From Mobilicoccus sp032100225 (GTDB taxonomy: Bacteria > Actinomycetota > Actinomycetes > Actinomycetales > Dermatophilaceae): DNA of 23,362 nucleotides. Position numbers and translations under genes: made by a program. Location: positions 1-23,362 of the forward strand of contig DAMDJY010000036.1 of assembly GCA_032100225.1 (NCBI GenBank), in the 5' to 3' direction. Below the pieces are notes generated by a model, which had not been told where the DNA came from, did no database searches, and saw only the letters and a program-made list of their open reading frames with translations. Of this stretch, positions 1-9,805 are shown one piece after another; within the stretch, counting starts at the first letter, position 1, and every line of letters starts with the position of its first letter.

Positions 1-2
1 CG

Positions 3-191
3 ATGCCCGGGCCCGACGAGGCGCTCGCCGGTGTCGCACGCGCCGCGCAGGCCGGAGTACGGGTCGGGTGCTTCCGGCCTCCGTCGACACCCGACGGCGA
101 TTCGCGCCTGCGGCTCACCGCCCACGCCCATCACAGCGAGGCCGACCTCGCGCCCGCGCTCACCGTGCTCCGAGAGATCATCGGCTCATGA
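3..191 (+). CDS. bioF: 8-amino-7-oxononanoate synthase (BioF), C-terminal end only
   Basis: This is the last 62 codons of a gene that begins upstream of the window. BioF is the PLP enzyme that condenses pimeloyl thioester with alanine to form KAPA, the first dedicated step of the biotin ring pathway. The visible part carries the closing segment typical of BioF and related alpha-oxoamine synthases: VRVGCFRPPSTPDGDSRLRL (residues 19-38 of the visible part), followed by a helix ending in LREIIGS. The PLP lysine would lie upstream and cannot be seen. The stop codon overlaps the bioD start in an ATGA (188-191), so the two genes are translationally coupled. The product assignment rests on the C-terminal signature together with bioD next door. 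Confidence 0.82.
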   Translation: MPGPDEALAGVARAAQAGVRVGCFRPPSTPDGDSRLRLTAHAHHSEADLAPALTVLREIIGS

Positions 192-985
192 CGGCACGAG
201 TGCTCTGCATCGCGGGGACCAACACGGACATCGGCAAGACCATCGCCTCCGCCGCGATCGTCGCGTCGGCCCGCGCGGCCGGTGCGCGAGTCGCCTACGT
301 CAAGCCTGCGCAGACCGGTCTGCAGCCCGGCGAGTACGGCAGCGACACCGACGAGGTGAAGCGTCTCGTCGGTGCTGTCGCCGGTCAGGTCGACACAGGG
401 GAACGTGCGGTTGACGCCGGCGCCGCTGAACTCGAGACGCACGAGTTCGTCCGACTCCCAGACCCGCTCGCGCCTGCTGCGGCAGCGCGCGTTGCCGGGG
501 CGAGCATCCCGACCGTCGCCGATCACGCCGGGCAGGTGGCAGCGCTCGCTCGTCGCGGCGACATCGATCTGCTCGTCGTCGAGGGCGCCGGTGGTCTGCT
601 CGTTCAACTCGACACCGAGGGTGGAACCCAGGCCGACCTCATGCGCGCCCTCATCGACGACGGCCTCGAGGCGAGCGTCGTCGTCGTCGCCGATCCGGCG
701 CTGGGCACCCTCAACCTCTGCGCCCTGACCCAGGAGGCGCTCGACGCCCGCGGGTTGCCGTGCGACGGCTACGTGTTCGGCACGTGGCCGGTCGACGGAG
801 AAGACGCGCCGCTGGTCTTGACGCAGAACGTCCTCGACCTCCCGGCCGTCACCGGGCGACCGTTGCTCGGACGCATCCCGCGGGGTGCGGGGCGCCTCGA
901 ACCCGAGGAGTTCGTCAGGCGGGCAGGCGATTGGGTGACCCTGCCGGGGCTGATGCCGCCACGCGGTCCGCGAGCAGGCGCCTGA
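188..985 (+). CDS. bioD: ATP-dependent dethiobiotin synthetase BioD
   Basis: The product (265 aa) is the cytoplasmic enzyme that closes the ureido ring of dethiobiotin from DAPA, CO2 and ATP. It shows the BioD P-loop GTNTDIGKT at residues 10-18, the conserved VKPAQTG around Lys39, and the EGAGGLLV motif at 132-139. The length is slightly above the usual 220-240 aa, with a proline/arginine-rich tail. I chose the ATG at 188 because it places the P-loop about ten residues from the N-terminus, as the family requires, and because it overlaps the bioF stop as ATGA. A much longer frame starting at 68 is open but would run through bioF. The last 71 bp (915-985) overlap the 3' end of the convergent menE gene, so the tail of this protein and the tail of MenE are coded on opposite strands of the same DNA. 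Confidence 0.93.
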   Translation: MTARVLCIAGTNTDIGKTIASAAIVASARAAGARVAYVKPAQTGLQPGEYGSDTDEVKRLVGAVAGQVDTGERAVDAGAAELETHEFVRLPDPLAPAAAARVAGASIPTVADHAGQVAALARRGDIDLLVVEGAGGLLVQLDTEGGTQADLMRALIDDGLEASVVVVADPALGTLNLCALTQEALDARGLPCDGYVFGTWPVDGEDAPLVLTQNVLDLPAVTGRPLLGRIPRGAGRLEPEEFVRRAGDWVTLPGLMPPRGPRAGA

Positions 986-2123
986 CGGCAGCCCGGTCCG
1001 GCTTGCCCGGTCCTGACTGAGGCAGGCGCTCGACGGCTGCGGCGAACCGGGGACGAGCGTGGCCGGGGAGGTCGACTCCGGCTCGCAGCGACGCCAGGTC
1101 GGGGGCCGTGGCGCCTGCGACGGGCTGCACTGCGGCAGCGACGATCTCACCCCACTCGGGGTCGGGCAGGCCCACCACGACGACGTCGGCGAGCTCGTCG
1201 AACGCCTCGAGGATCGCGTCTTCGACGACCCGCGGTGCGACCTTGAGCCCGCCGGTGTTGATCATGTCGTCGGCGCGGCCCAGCAGTACCAGCCGTCCGT
1301 CGTGGAACTCCCCGAGATCCTCGGTGCGAAACCAGCGCGTGGGCGTCGCCGTACCGGTCTCTGCGGGTGCGCCCTTGTCGACGCCCGACTCTGCCGCTGT
1401 GCCTGGGCCGGCGTACCCGGAGGCGACCATCGGCCCGCCGAGGTCGACGCGGCCGTCGGTGAGGCGGATCCGTGTGCAGGACAAGGGCTTGCCCTCGTAG
1501 ACGCACCCGCCGCCGGTCTCGCTCGTGCCGTACCCCGTGGTGACGCGGATCCCTGCCCGCTCGGCCCGTCGCCGGGTGACGGGCGAGAGCGGTGCGCCGC
1601 CGATGAGGATCATGTCGAACGAGCGGGCCGCGCGAACTCCGGCCGGGTCGTCGAGCAGGCGCACGAGCTGGGTGGGGACGAGCGTCGTGTAGCGGCGCTG
1701 GCCGCGGGGCATGCGCTCGGCTGCGTCGGCGAAACTTTCGCAGGTGAACTCGCCCGCGTTCAGCACGCTCGGCGCGAATCCCGCCGTCATCGAGCGGAGA
1801 ATCCCCTGAAATCCGGTGATGTGGGAGGGGGGAACAGAGATCAGCCAGCGGCCCGGTCCGCCGAGGTGCTCGTGCACGCCCTGCACCGACGCCAGGAGCG
1901 CCGAGGCGGGGAGTTGGGCGAACTTCGCGGCTCCGGTCGACCCCGATGTGCCGATGAGGAGCGTGGTGTCGTCGCGGATCTCGCACTCCGGCAGTCGGTC
2001 CGGATCGGGGCAGACGGCGGGCCCGCGCCCCTCGATTGCAGCCTCCACGACGTCCCACCCGGCGACGGCGTCCTCCCACGTCGCACCGGGGGCCGGCCAT
2101 GCTCTCACCTGCGTCGATCTCAC
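915..2123 (-). CDS. menE: o-succinylbenzoate-CoA ligase (MenE-like AMP-binding enzyme)
   Basis: This adenylate-forming enzyme (402 aa) is predicted to activate o-succinylbenzoate to its CoA thioester in menaquinone synthesis. The visible ANL-family motifs in order are the phosphate-binding loop GTSGSTGAAK (58-67), TGYGTSETGG (196-205), RTEDLGE with Asp269, and the hinge GRADDMINTGG (282-292). The C-terminal Lys374 lies in GPGKPDR. The compact size fits MenE of actinobacteria better than fatty acyl-CoA ligases (over 500 aa). A Gly/Ala/Thr-rich insertion (about 238-262) precedes the hinge region. The GTG start at 2123 is supported by a TAGAGT box ending 7 nt upstream, with no Shine-Dalgarno, which suggests a leaderless mRNA. 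Other men genes are not in view, so another acyl-CoA or acid-CoA ligase remains possible. Confidence 0.8.
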   Translation of the reverse strand: MRSTQVRAWPAPGATWEDAVAGWDVVEAAIEGRGPAVCPDPDRLPECEIRDDTTLLIGTSGSTGAAKFAQLPASALLASVQGVHEHLGGPGRWLISVPPSHITGFQGILRSMTAGFAPSVLNAGEFTCESFADAAERMPRGQRRYTTLVPTQLVRLLDDPAGVRAARSFDMILIGGAPLSPVTRRRAERAGIRVTTGYGTSETGGGCVYEGKPLSCTRIRLTDGRVDLGGPMVASGYAGPGTAAESGVDKGAPAETGTATPTRWFRTEDLGEFHDGRLVLLGRADDMINTGGLKVAPRVVEDAILEAFDELADVVVVGLPDPEWGEIVAAAVQPVAGATAPDLASLRAGVDLPGHARPRFAAAVERLPQSGPGKPDRAAVRRLLADRVAASAPAGSPNRLPA

Positions 2124-2130
2124 GCCACCG

Positions 2131-2136
2131 ACTCTA
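2131..2136 (-). promoter_or_regulatory. -10 box of menE (probable leaderless promoter)
   Basis: Read on the minus strand this is TAGAGT, matching the TANNNT core of actinobacterial -10 boxes. It is followed by exactly 7 nt and then the GTG start at 2123. No ribosome-binding site lies between. I do not see a convincing -35 element. The assignment is inferred from spacing, and it matches the arrangement seen at three other genes in the window. Confidence 0.5.
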
Positions 2137-2173
2137 GGCGCGGCCGGTAGCGGACGCGGCCGGTCGACGCACA

Positions 2174-2205
2174 GACGCCCGCCCCATCGAGCTGGGGCGG
2201 GCGTC
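2174..2205 (-). terminator. Hairpin terminator downstream of the DASS transporter
   Basis: A perfect 13-bp inverted repeat, GACGCCCGCCCCA (2174-2186) and its complement (2193-2205), is separated by a 6-nt loop. It starts about 20 nt beyond the stop of the minus-strand transporter gene and lies just upstream of menE. There is no U-tract on either side, as is usual for terminators of high-GC actinobacteria. Confidence 0.65.
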
Positions 2206-2225
2206 CGGGATTCGGAGGTCGTGGA

Positions 2226-3857
2226 TCAGAACTGCAGACCGAGGGCCCATCCGCCGATGAGGTACGTCATCAGGGTGATGAGCAGGACACCGACGATGTT
2301 GAGGACGAATCCACCCTTGGCCATCTGACGGATCGTGACCGTGCCGGTGCCGAACACGATGGCGTTCGGCGGGGTGCCCACCGGCAGCATGAACGCGCAC
2401 GTGGCGGCGAGCGCCGCGGGGATGAGCAACACCATCGGGTCGGTGCCGATACCGAGCGCCACACCACCGAGCACGGGGATGAACGTTGCAGCCGTCGCGG
2501 TGTTGCTGGTGACCTCGGTGAGGAACAGCACCAGCAGGACGACCGCGCCGACGAGCAACAGGGCGGGTAGGCCGCCGAGTGCCTGCACCTGTGTACCCAC
2601 CCATGAGTCCAGGCCGCTCTCCGCGACTGCTCCGGCCAGGCTCAGGCCGCCACCGAAGAGGAGCAGCACACCCCACGGCAGGCCGTCCTCGGCGTCGTCC
2701 CACTCCAGGACGCGCCGCCCCTTGTTGTCGCCCGGCAGGAAGAACAGGATGATGCCGGCGGCGATCGCGATGACGGTGTCGTTGAAATCGCCGAGCCACG
2801 GCACCGCATCCCCGATGGCGGGGATCCGCACGAGGAGGCCGGGCAGCACCCAGAAGCAGGCTGCGCCGACGAACACCGTCAACACCATCTTCTCGCCGAG
2901 GCTCATCCGACCGATCTCACGCAACTGCCCCTCGATCATTTCCTTACCGCCGGGCACTTCCGCGAGGTCGAACCGGTAGAGCACTCGGGTGATGAGGAGC
3001 CATGCGATCGCGATGAAGACGACGACGAGCGGCATCGCGAGCTGCATCCACTCCAGAAAGCCGATGTTGCGCCCGTACTCCTTCTGCACGTATCCGGCGA
3101 CGATCGCGTTGGGCGGGCTCCCCAGCAGGGTGCCCAGGCCGCCGATCGAGGAGGACCAGGCCACGGACAACATGAGCGCCACACCGAAGAGCTGGATGTT
3201 CTTGTCCTTGACAGCCGAGGTGATCGAGCCTCCGGCCTCCAGGTGTGCGCCGACGTCGTCGACCGAATCCTCGTCCGACAGATGCGAGGAGCGTTCCACC
3301 ACGAGCGCGAGCACACTCATCGCGATCGGCAGCATCATGAGGGTGGTCGCGGTGTTGGAGACCCACATCGACAGGAACGCCGTCGAGATCATGATGCCGA
3401 GGATGATCTGGCGCGGCTGGGTGCCGACCTTGTTCAGAGTCAACAACGCGATGCGCCGGTGAAGGTTCCACTTCTGCATCGCGATGGCGATGAGGAATCC
3501 ACCGAGGAACAGAAAGACGATCGTGTTGGCGTAGGGACTTGCCGCGTCCTTGGTCGAGATCTGGGTGAAGGTGGGAAAGAGCACGATCGGCAGCAGCGCC
3601 GTGGCCGACAACGGGATCGCCTCGGTCATCCACCACACGGCCATGAGTGCGCCGATCGCGGCGACGGTGCGCGCGTCGGGGCTGAGTCCCTCTTGCCCAC
3701 CCAGCAGGAACCAGACCACGACGGCGGCGACGATGCCAAGCAGACGCAGCCCCCAGTCGAGGGCAGGTTTGCGCCGGTTGTGGTCCTCGATACCGAAGTC
3801 GGAGATGCCTTGATGGTCGACGACATTCGGATCGTGTTGATGAGTGCTGCTGCTCAT
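2226..3857 (-). CDS. DASS/SLC13-family sodium:carboxylate symporter
   Basis: This 543-aa integral membrane protein belongs to the divalent anion:sodium symporter (DASS, SLC13) family, which imports C4-dicarboxylates or other small anions. It has about a dozen hydrophobic segments and both SNT signature motifs of the two inverted repeats (167-169 and 451-453). The paired G-[ST]-PPNAI loops (around 245-251 and 494-500) bind substrate and sodium in characterised members. The first 36 residues are hydrophilic and histidine-rich, and are probably cytosolic. The ATG at 3857 has a GAGGAG ribosome-binding site a few nt upstream. A TAGCAT box at 3890-3895 could be its -10 element. It is divergent from ppdK across a 263-bp gap. 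Together with malic enzyme and PPDK in this window, a succinate/malate substrate is plausible, but specificity cannot be read from sequence. Confidence 0.87.
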   Translation of the reverse strand: MSSSTHQHDPNVVDHQGISDFGIEDHNRRKPALDWGLRLLGIVAAVVVWFLLGGQEGLSPDARTVAAIGALMAVWWMTEAIPLSATALLPIVLFPTFTQISTKDAASPYANTIVFLFLGGFLIAIAMQKWNLHRRIALLTLNKVGTQPRQIILGIMISTAFLSMWVSNTATTLMMLPIAMSVLALVVERSSHLSDEDSVDDVGAHLEAGGSITSAVKDKNIQLFGVALMLSVAWSSSIGGLGTLLGSPPNAIVAGYVQKEYGRNIGFLEWMQLAMPLVVVFIAIAWLLITRVLYRFDLAEVPGGKEMIEGQLREIGRMSLGEKMVLTVFVGAACFWVLPGLLVRIPAIGDAVPWLGDFNDTVIAIAAGIILFFLPGDNKGRRVLEWDDAEDGLPWGVLLLFGGGLSLAGAVAESGLDSWVGTQVQALGGLPALLLVGAVVLLVLFLTEVTSNTATAATFIPVLGGVALGIGTDPMVLLIPAALAATCAFMLPVGTPPNAIVFGTGTVTIRQMAKGGFVLNIVGVLLITLMTYLIGGWALGLQF

Positions 3858-4120
3858 CGCCTACTCCTCGACGGTGGGGAATGACGAGAATGCTACGGGG
3901 CGAGGGTGCGTGAACGTGCGTCCCCTGGAAGGGGTTTCGCGTCGGAGGGCGGCCCAGGCCCAGGGTCGGTCTCGTACGACGACGAGACGAGCGAAACACC
4001 AGCCCCCGGTGTGATCCAGAGCGCTGTCCGGACGAAAGACCCGGTGCGGCCCGTACCCGTGGCGTTACCGTGTTCAGGACACCGACGTCCCGAGTTTCTC
4101 AGCGTGGAGGATCACTGCCC

Positions 4121-6823
<2,703 letters not shown>

Positions 6824-6824
6824 C

Positions 6825-6839
6825 CGCCCCGGCGGGGCG
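6825..6839 (+). terminator. Short GC-only hairpin directly after ppdK
   Basis: CGCCCC (6825-6830) pairs with GGGGCG (6834-6839) across a 3-nt loop, one base after the ppdK stop codon. No U-tract follows. It may act together with the longer hairpin at 6865-6911. Confidence 0.45.
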
Positions 6840-6864
6840 ATGAGCCCCGCCACCCGGCACGCAT

Positions 6865-6911
6865 ATGACGAGACCGCCACCCCCGCAGTTCGGGAGTGGC
6901 GGTCTCGTCAT
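6865..6911. terminator. Long perfect hairpin between convergent ppdK and the Nramp-like gene
   Basis: A 16-bp perfect inverted repeat has arms at 6865-6880 and 6896-6911 (core TGACGAGACCGCCAC). The 15-nt loop can add three more G-C pairs. It sits between two convergent genes and probably serves as a bidirectional terminator. There is no flanking T-run. Confidence 0.7.
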
Positions 6912-6998
6912 GTCCTGATGTGTGAAGGGCTCGGGTATGGCTCGTTCTGTCGGCGCACCTCTGGTCGTCACTGACGTGTCGAGCCGGGGTGCAGTGGG

Positions 6999-8264
6999 TC
7001 AGGTGATCGCCTTGAACAGCTCGTTGACGCCGAGCGCGACGAACGCGAGGGTCGTCAGGCCGAGGAGGACGTTGGTGAGCGGACCGTTGCGCCATTCGCG
7101 CGGAACCCGATCGCTGTTGAGCAGCCACATCAGGGTGATGGCGAGGAACGGCATGAAGAACGAGCCCAGAACGCCGTAGGCGAGGATGAGTTCTTGGGGG
7201 CGGCCGAGGAACATCATCGGCATCGGGGGGATCGTCAGCCACAGGATGTAGGCCCGGTAGAACTTGCCACCGGCAAGGCGGTCGGGGTCGTCGGCGTCGC
7301 GCTTGAGCAGGTCGCCGAGGAAGTCGGCGAACATCATGGACACGCCGTTCCACACGCCGATGAGGGAGCTCATCGCGGCGGCCCAGAATCCGACGAGAAA
7401 GACCTTGCCGGCCCAGTAGCCGTAGCGGTCGGCGAGGACGTTGGAGAGGTCGAGCAGGCCCTTGTCTCCGTTGCTGACTGCGATACTCGCGGAGTACAGC
7501 AGCTCGGCGCCGACGATGAGGGTAGCGGTGACGAAGATGCCGGTCACGATGTAGGCGACGGTGTTGTCGATGCGCATGACGCGCATGTGTCCCGTTGTGG
7601 TCCAGCCCTTTTCGCGCAGCCAGTAACCGTAGGCCGCCAGCGTGATCGTGCCGCCGACGCCCCCACCGAGAGCCAGGACGTTGACGAGTCCGGTTTCGGG
7701 GATCATCGGGATCAGTCCCGCGAAGATCTCGGGGAGACGCGGCGTCGTCATCAGTGCGGCACCGACCATCGTGACGAACATGACGCCGACCAGCGCGGCG
7801 CACACCTTCTCGAAGAGGCCGTACTTACCGACCCATACCAACGCCAGACCGGCGAGGCCCGACAGGATGCCCCACCAGGCCACGGGGATCGCGGGAAACA
7901 AGGATCCCAGGGGGAGGCCGGTGCCCGCCATCGCTGCTGCGCCGTAGACGAAACCCCAGATGACGATGTATGGACCGAAGTAGAGCTTGGTCCACCAGCC
8001 CAGGCTCGCCCAGCCCTGAAAGATGGTGCGGCCGGTGGCGAGGCTGTAGCGGCCTGCGCCTTCGACGAGGACGATCTTCGCGATACAGCCGAGGACGACG
8101 CACCACAACAGGGCGTAGCCGAACTTGCTGCCCGCGATGAGCGTGGCGACCAGGTCGGCGGCGCCCACACCGGTCGCCGCAACGACGATGCCCGGTCCGA
8201 TGAGGCTCCACCCCTTCCTCGGGGTGGGCGAGGCGGTCGTGTCTGGTGGGGTGGGGTGCGACAT
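6999..8264 (-). CDS. Nramp-family (PF01566-like) transporter lacking canonical metal-binding motifs
   Basis: This 421-aa protein has about 11 hydrophobic helices and the overall Nramp layout, from IGPGIVVAATG near the N-terminus to the C-terminal helix ending in NELFKAIT. Classical Nramp proteins import Mn2+/Fe2+ through DPGN in helix 1 and a Met-Pro-His motif in helix 6. Here helix 1 reads TGVGAADL (31-38), and the helix 6 region (204-220) reads GGTITLAAYGYWLREKGW-like sequence with no Met-Pro-His. It therefore belongs to a divergent branch and its substrate is unknown. I chose the ATG at 8264 because it precedes the first helix by a short polar tail. The frame is open far upstream (to about 8651), but that stretch lacks family resemblance and overlaps the next gene. 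A TTAACT box 6 nt upstream may be a weak leaderless -10. Confidence 0.83.
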   Translation of the reverse strand: MSHPTPPDTTASPTPRKGWSLIGPGIVVAATGVGAADLVATLIAGSKFGYALLWCVVLGCIAKIVLVEGAGRYSLATGRTIFQGWASLGWWTKLYFGPYIVIWGFVYGAAAMAGTGLPLGSLFPAIPVAWWGILSGLAGLALVWVGKYGLFEKVCAALVGVMFVTMVGAALMTTPRLPEIFAGLIPMIPETGLVNVLALGGGVGGTITLAAYGYWLREKGWTTTGHMRVMRIDNTVAYIVTGIFVTATLIVGAELLYSASIAVSNGDKGLLDLSNVLADRYGYWAGKVFLVGFWAAAMSSLIGVWNGVSMMFADFLGDLLKRDADDPDRLAGGKFYRAYILWLTIPPMPMMFLGRPQELILAYGVLGSFFMPFLAITLMWLLNSDRVPREWRNGPLTNVLLGLTTLAFVALGVNELFKAIT

Positions 8265-8339
8265 GCGGAGAGTTAACCACCGCACAGGGACTCGGATGCG
8301 GCGTGTGTCACAGCTACGTGCGCTCACGGGCAACACGGT

Positions 8340-8363
8340 TCGGCGTCGGCGTCGGCGTCGGCG
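8340..8363. repeat. Hexanucleotide tandem repeat (TCGGCG)x4
   Basis: Four exact copies of TCGGCG lie in the 115-bp gap between the Nramp-like gene and the ClpN/SRPBCC gene. It is a simple-sequence tract that could vary in length between strains. No function is evident. Confidence 0.7.
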
Positions 8364-8379
8364 GTCACCGGCGCAGTCG

Positions 8380-9390
8380 TCACGGTGTCGACGGGTCTCC
8401 GCTCTCGAGGTCGGCGGTGACGAACGCGAGGTTCTGCATGCGGTGCGGCATGGCCGCAGCCTGTCCGAGGTGGGCGATGGGGGCGACCACGGTTCGTAGG
8501 CGGCCGAAGGTGCGTCCGGCGTAGGTGTACTCGGCCATCGTTCCGCCGGGCACGGCCCGCAGGAGCAACTCGTGATATCCGCCGTCGACCCCGTCCCAAC
8601 GGTTGTAAGGCGCGTGCAGGGTGACCTGCCAGACGACACGGAATGCGTCACCGGCCGGTGAGTCGATCACGTTGTTGAGGACGTGGGTCTGGCGTCGGCC
8701 GCGCTTCTCCATGGACATCTGAAGCGTGCCGTCGACGATCGCGGCCTGGTCGCCGTAGTTGAGCCAGATCCGTGCCAGTCGTGGATCGGTGGCGGCTCGG
8801 CGAACTGTCTCCGCAGGTGCCGAGATCATGTGCTCGATCTGGAGCGCAAAGGTGGTGGTCCCATGGTGCGGCGCAGTCAGGTCGGGGTCGGGGGAGCAGC
8901 GACGGGGCTCGCTGGCGCCGAACGGTGCGGCCGTCCGGGCCTCCTCGGCGATGGCGTCGGCATCCACTCCGCATCGGGCGAGGATGTCACGGGCGGTTTC
9001 ACTCGGCTCGGCGACGAGGGCGACGAGCAAGTCGTTCTCCGACCAGGTCCGTGGCATCGCGTCGAGGAGGGCCTGGGCCCGGTGGGCGGTGGGGATCTCG
9101 CCGGCACTGTCCACGTGCAGGTCTGCGATGGCAAGGGGCTCGGGCTCGGGAAGCCGCGAGGCGTCGATGCCGAGCGACCCCGTGTCCCGGCGGGCGCCGA
9201 GGACCGCGGCCCGGGCGTCGCTCAGGGTGACGCCGAATCGCCCCAGGAGCGCGGCGGCCGACCCGCCGGCTGAGACGAGTCCGAGCAGAAGGTGGTCCAC
9301 ATCCGTCTCCGGGTGCCGAAAGCGTGCGGCCTCCCGCCACGCGGCGTTGTGGATGCGGATCAATCGCAGCATCGTCGTCATCGTCGTCAT
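8380..9390 (-). CDS. ClpN-like repeat domain fused to SRPBCC (polyketide cyclase/START-like) domain
   Basis: This 336-aa cytoplasmic protein has two parts. Residues about 7-155 resemble the double-helical-repeat N domain of ClpC/ClpA: HPETDVDHLLLGLVS (26-40) matches the family's typical 'xTEHLLLGLL' helix, and a second repeat occurs around SENDLLVALVAEPSETA (117-133). No AAA+ ATPase follows. Residues about 178-336 resemble the SRPBCC ligand-binding fold, as in START, AHSA1 and polyketide cyclases. That part begins FALQIEHMISAPAETV and ends in the long helix typical of the fold. The first of three N-terminal ATGs (9390) is best: GAGGAGG lies 6 nt upstream and it overlaps the stop of the preceding HTH gene as ATGA. 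The domain pairing suggests a sensor or adaptor, perhaps presenting a ligand state to a regulator or Clp protease. That role is inference. Confidence 0.72.
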   Translation of the reverse strand: MTTMTTMLRLIRIHNAAWREAARFRHPETDVDHLLLGLVSAGGSAAALLGRFGVTLSDARAAVLGARRDTGSLGIDASRLPEPEPLAIADLHVDSAGEIPTAHRAQALLDAMPRTWSENDLLVALVAEPSETARDILARCGVDADAIAEEARTAAPFGASEPRRCSPDPDLTAPHHGTTTFALQIEHMISAPAETVRRAATDPRLARIWLNYGDQAAIVDGTLQMSMEKRGRRQTHVLNNVIDSPAGDAFRVVWQVTLHAPYNRWDGVDGGYHELLLRAVPGGTMAEYTYAGRTFGRLRTVVAPIAHLGQAAAMPHRMQNLAFVTADLESGDPSTP

Positions 9391-9635
9391 CGTCGGCCTC
9401 CTCGACCGGGGAGCAGCTCGGGGCGCACGCGTTTGGCGTACTTCTTGTGCACGGCTTGGCGACTGACACCTAGGGCGTCGGCGATGTCCTGCCAGCCGAG
9501 TCCTGCGGCGAGGGCGGCCTCGACCTGCCGGAACTCCAGGGTGTCGGCCAGGCGGCGCAACGCGGCCGTGGCGCGAAGCCCAGCCTGGGGATCTGCGACG
9601 TCCGAGGCGACTCGGAGAGTGTCGTCGGTCTGCAT
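9387..9635 (-). CDS. Small HTH DNA-binding protein, probable autoregulator
   Basis: The product is 82 aa and mostly one helix-turn-helix domain. Residues about 34-64 contain FRQVEAALAAGLGWQDIADA and then LGVSRQAVHKKYAKR, a classical sigma-70 region 4/MerR-like HTH with the recognition helix SRQAVHKKY. The rest is a short polar N-terminus and a basic Gly/Arg-rich tail. I prefer the ATG at 9635 over the in-frame TTG at 9644 because a near-consensus promoter places the transcript start at or next to this ATG, making the mRNA leaderless. It is first in a two-gene unit, its TGA overlapping the ATG of the ClpN/SRPBCC gene. A perfect inverted repeat lies over the promoter and is the likely operator. 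The targets are otherwise unknown. Confidence 0.72.
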   Translation of the reverse strand: MQTDDTLRVASDVADPQAGLRATAALRRLADTLEFRQVEAALAAGLGWQDIADALGVSRQAVHKKYAKRVRPELLPGRGGRR

Positions 9636-9642
9636 GCAAAGC

Positions 9643-9672
9643 AATCTAGGTTGACGTGGCCAGGCATGTCAA
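9643..9672 (-). promoter_or_regulatory. Promoter of the HTH-ClpN/SRPBCC unit (leaderless)
   Basis: On the minus strand a perfect TTGACA -35 (9672-9667) is followed by an 18-nt spacer and a TAGATT -10 (9648-9643). Seven nt then lead to the ATG at 9635, so transcription should begin at or within a base or two of the start codon. This is the best sigma-70-type promoter I see in the window. Confidence 0.72.
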
Positions 9673-9674
9673 CC
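9649..9674. promoter_or_regulatory. Perfect inverted repeat operator over the HTH promoter
   Basis: GGTTGAC (9649-9655) and GTCAACC (9668-9674) form a perfect 7-bp inverted repeat with a 12-nt spacer. It covers the whole -35 to -10 spacer and the -35 itself. Further GTTG/CAAC half-sites follow immediately, in CAACGTTG (9674-9681) and GTTGCTCAAC (9678-9687). The layout suits repression by a dimeric regulator, most simply the HTH protein of the same unit. Confidence 0.6.
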
Positions 9675-9752
9675 AACGTTGCTCAACGGTCGGTTGTCGG
9701 CGGTTCGCCCTTCAGGGCGCCAGTCGGGGTGAGGGGCGACTCTCAGCAGCAC

Positions 9753-9783
9753 AGAGCCGCCCGGCATGGCGCCGGGCGGCTCT
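9753..9783 (-). terminator. Terminator hairpin downstream of ilvD
   Basis: AGAGCCGCCCGGC (9753-9765) and its exact complement (9771-9783) form a 13-bp stem with a 5-nt loop, 22 nt beyond the ilvD stop. No U-tract is present. It also separates ilvD from the promoter of the HTH gene. Confidence 0.72.
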
Positions 9784-9805
9784 GGTTTGCTGGGTTGTGG
9801 CCGGT

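Noticed and set aside
1059..2150. A 363-codon plus-strand frame opposite menE
   Set aside because: It is a shadow of menE codons without any recognisable motif.
8340..8363. Tandem GGCGTC/TCGGCG units considered as a CRISPR or regulatory repeat array
   Set aside because: The unit is only 6 bp with no spacers; it is simple-sequence DNA.
8265..8379. A metal-sensing riboswitch in front of the Nramp-like gene
   Set aside because: The gap is short, the gene appears to start leaderless or nearly so, and no yybP-ykoY/Mn-type conserved loops are visible.
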